Positions 4,919 through 5,523 of a stretch of DNA of 5,523 bases are shown piece after piece. The translations under genes were made by a program, and so were the position numbers. Numbering within the stretch: position 1 is the stretch's first letter; each line of letters starts with the position of its first letter. The stretch covers positions 1 to 5,523 of the forward strand of contig WQUU01000118.1 in NCBI GenBank assembly GCA_009781925.1, in the 5' to 3' direction. The DNA is from Bacillota bacterium. Lineage in GTDB: Bacteria > Bacillota > Clostridia > Oscillospirales > Oscillospiraceae. Below the pieces are notes generated by a model that was not told the DNA's origin, did no database searches, and was given only the letters and a program-made list of their open reading frames with translations.

Positions 4919-5523
4919 CTATTGCGCGATAAATCCGATCTTCCGATACACCTTGGCGAGCGTCCGGCTTGCCGCCACAGCGGCGCGCTCCGCGCCGTCC
5001 CGGTAGACGCTCTCCAGATACGCCTTGTCCTTGAGAATGCGGACTGTCTCCTCCCGGATGGGCCGGAAGAGCTCCACGACAGCCTCACCCACGGCGGGCT
5101 TGAAGGCCCCGTAGCCCTGACCGGCGAATTCTGCCTCGATCTCGGCAAAATTTTTCCCGGTGACGGCGGAATAGATCTGCATGAGGTTTGATACGCCCGG
5201 CTTGTTTCCTTTGTCGTAATGAACGGGATTTTCCGAAGCGTCGCTGTCCGTGACGGCCCGCTTGAAGGCGCGCATGATCTCCTCCGGGCTCTGCATGAGG
5301 TACACGCAGCCCGCCGGGTCTTTATCGGACTTGGACATCTTGTCCGTGGGGCTGGAAAGGCTCATGACCCGCGCGCCGACCTTGGGGTGGAAGGCCTCCG
5401 GCATTTTGAACACGTCCCCGTAGAGGGCGTTGAAACGGTGGGCGATGTCCCGGCAGATCTCCACGTGCTGGGTCTGATCCTCCCCCACGGGCACCAGGTC
5501 AGTCTGGTACAACAGAATGTCCG
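4919..5523 (-). CDS. trpS: Tryptophanyl-tRNA synthetase, C-terminal part
   Basis: The reading frame continues beyond the right edge of the window, so the TTG at 5512 is not the start. Two hundred residues are visible, beginning DILLYQTDLVPVGEDQTQH, a hallmark of TrpS (the VGEDQ.QH substrate-pocket strand). The class I signature KMSKS occurs at visible residues 61-65 within DKMSKSDKD, followed by the C-terminal helical anticodon-binding region ending KVYRKIGFIAQ. In bacterial TrpS of about 330 residues KMSKS lies near 192-199, so roughly 130 N-terminal residues including the HIGH-like motif are outside the window. The enzyme charges tRNA-Trp with tryptophan using ATP in the cytosol. No frameshift or missing motif is seen. 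It lies upstream of the glycosyltransferase on the same strand, separated by the palindromic repeat; whether they share a transcript is uncertain. Confidence 0.96.
   Translation of the reverse strand, partial: DILLYQTDLVPVGEDQTQHVEICRDIAHRFNALYGDVFKMPEAFHPKVGARVMSLSSPTDKMSKSDKDPAGCVYLMQSPEEIMRAFKRAVTDSDASENPVHYDKGNKPGVSNLMQIYSAVTGKNFAEIEAEFAGQGYGAFKPAVGEAVVELFRPIREETVRILKDKAYLESVYRDGAERAAVAASRTLAKVYRKIGFIAQ

Overview
The window is GC-rich DNA with the tight packing of a Gram-positive bacterium. The protein families present (a WecA/TagO-type glycosyltransferase, a PASTA protein, YfcE-type phosphodiesterase, TrpS), the strong GGAGG-type ribosome sites and the style of the short palindromic repeats suggest a high-GC anaerobic Clostridia member, most likely Oscillospiraceae/Eubacteriales. 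That placement is inference from style and recalled family patterns, not from a marker gene.

Layout, left to right. (1) 1-1230, plus strand: the 3' part of a membrane-anchored protein with a Pro/Gln/Tyr-rich cytoplasmic region, one transmembrane helix, two PASTA domains, an InlB B-repeat-like domain and a Pro-Thr tail. (2) 1227-1706, minus strand: a complete YfcE/MJ0936-type metallophosphoesterase whose stop codon interlocks with that of the PASTA gene. (3) 1707-1856: a divergent intergenic region with a GC-rich palindromic element. (4) 1857-2892, plus strand: three small genes of unknown function (78, 127 and 123 residues). A second GC-rich hairpin lies between the first two, and the last two overlap by 14 bases. 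(5) 2901-4780, minus strand: a WecA/TagO-like phosphoglycosyltransferase followed by a membrane-anchored, possibly LolA-like extracytoplasmic protein, joined by an ATGA overlap. (6) 4826-4912: an imperfect inverted-repeat element of the widespread 'GTCATTGCGAG...GCGAAGCAATCC' type. (7) 4919-5523, minus strand: the C-terminal part of tryptophanyl-tRNA synthetase.

Two themes stand out. One is the envelope: the PASTA protein, the lipid-linked sugar transferase and the exported LolA-like protein all act at the membrane or cell wall. The other is the trio of unknown small genes, which look like one translational unit and end in a protein with a Gly-rich middle and a hydrophobic C-terminal hairpin. 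They are the best candidate in the window for an undescribed system, though nothing in the sequence fixes their job. No tRNA, rRNA, CRISPR array, transposase, prophage gene or convincing intrinsic terminator was seen. No gene-free stretch exceeds about 150 bases.
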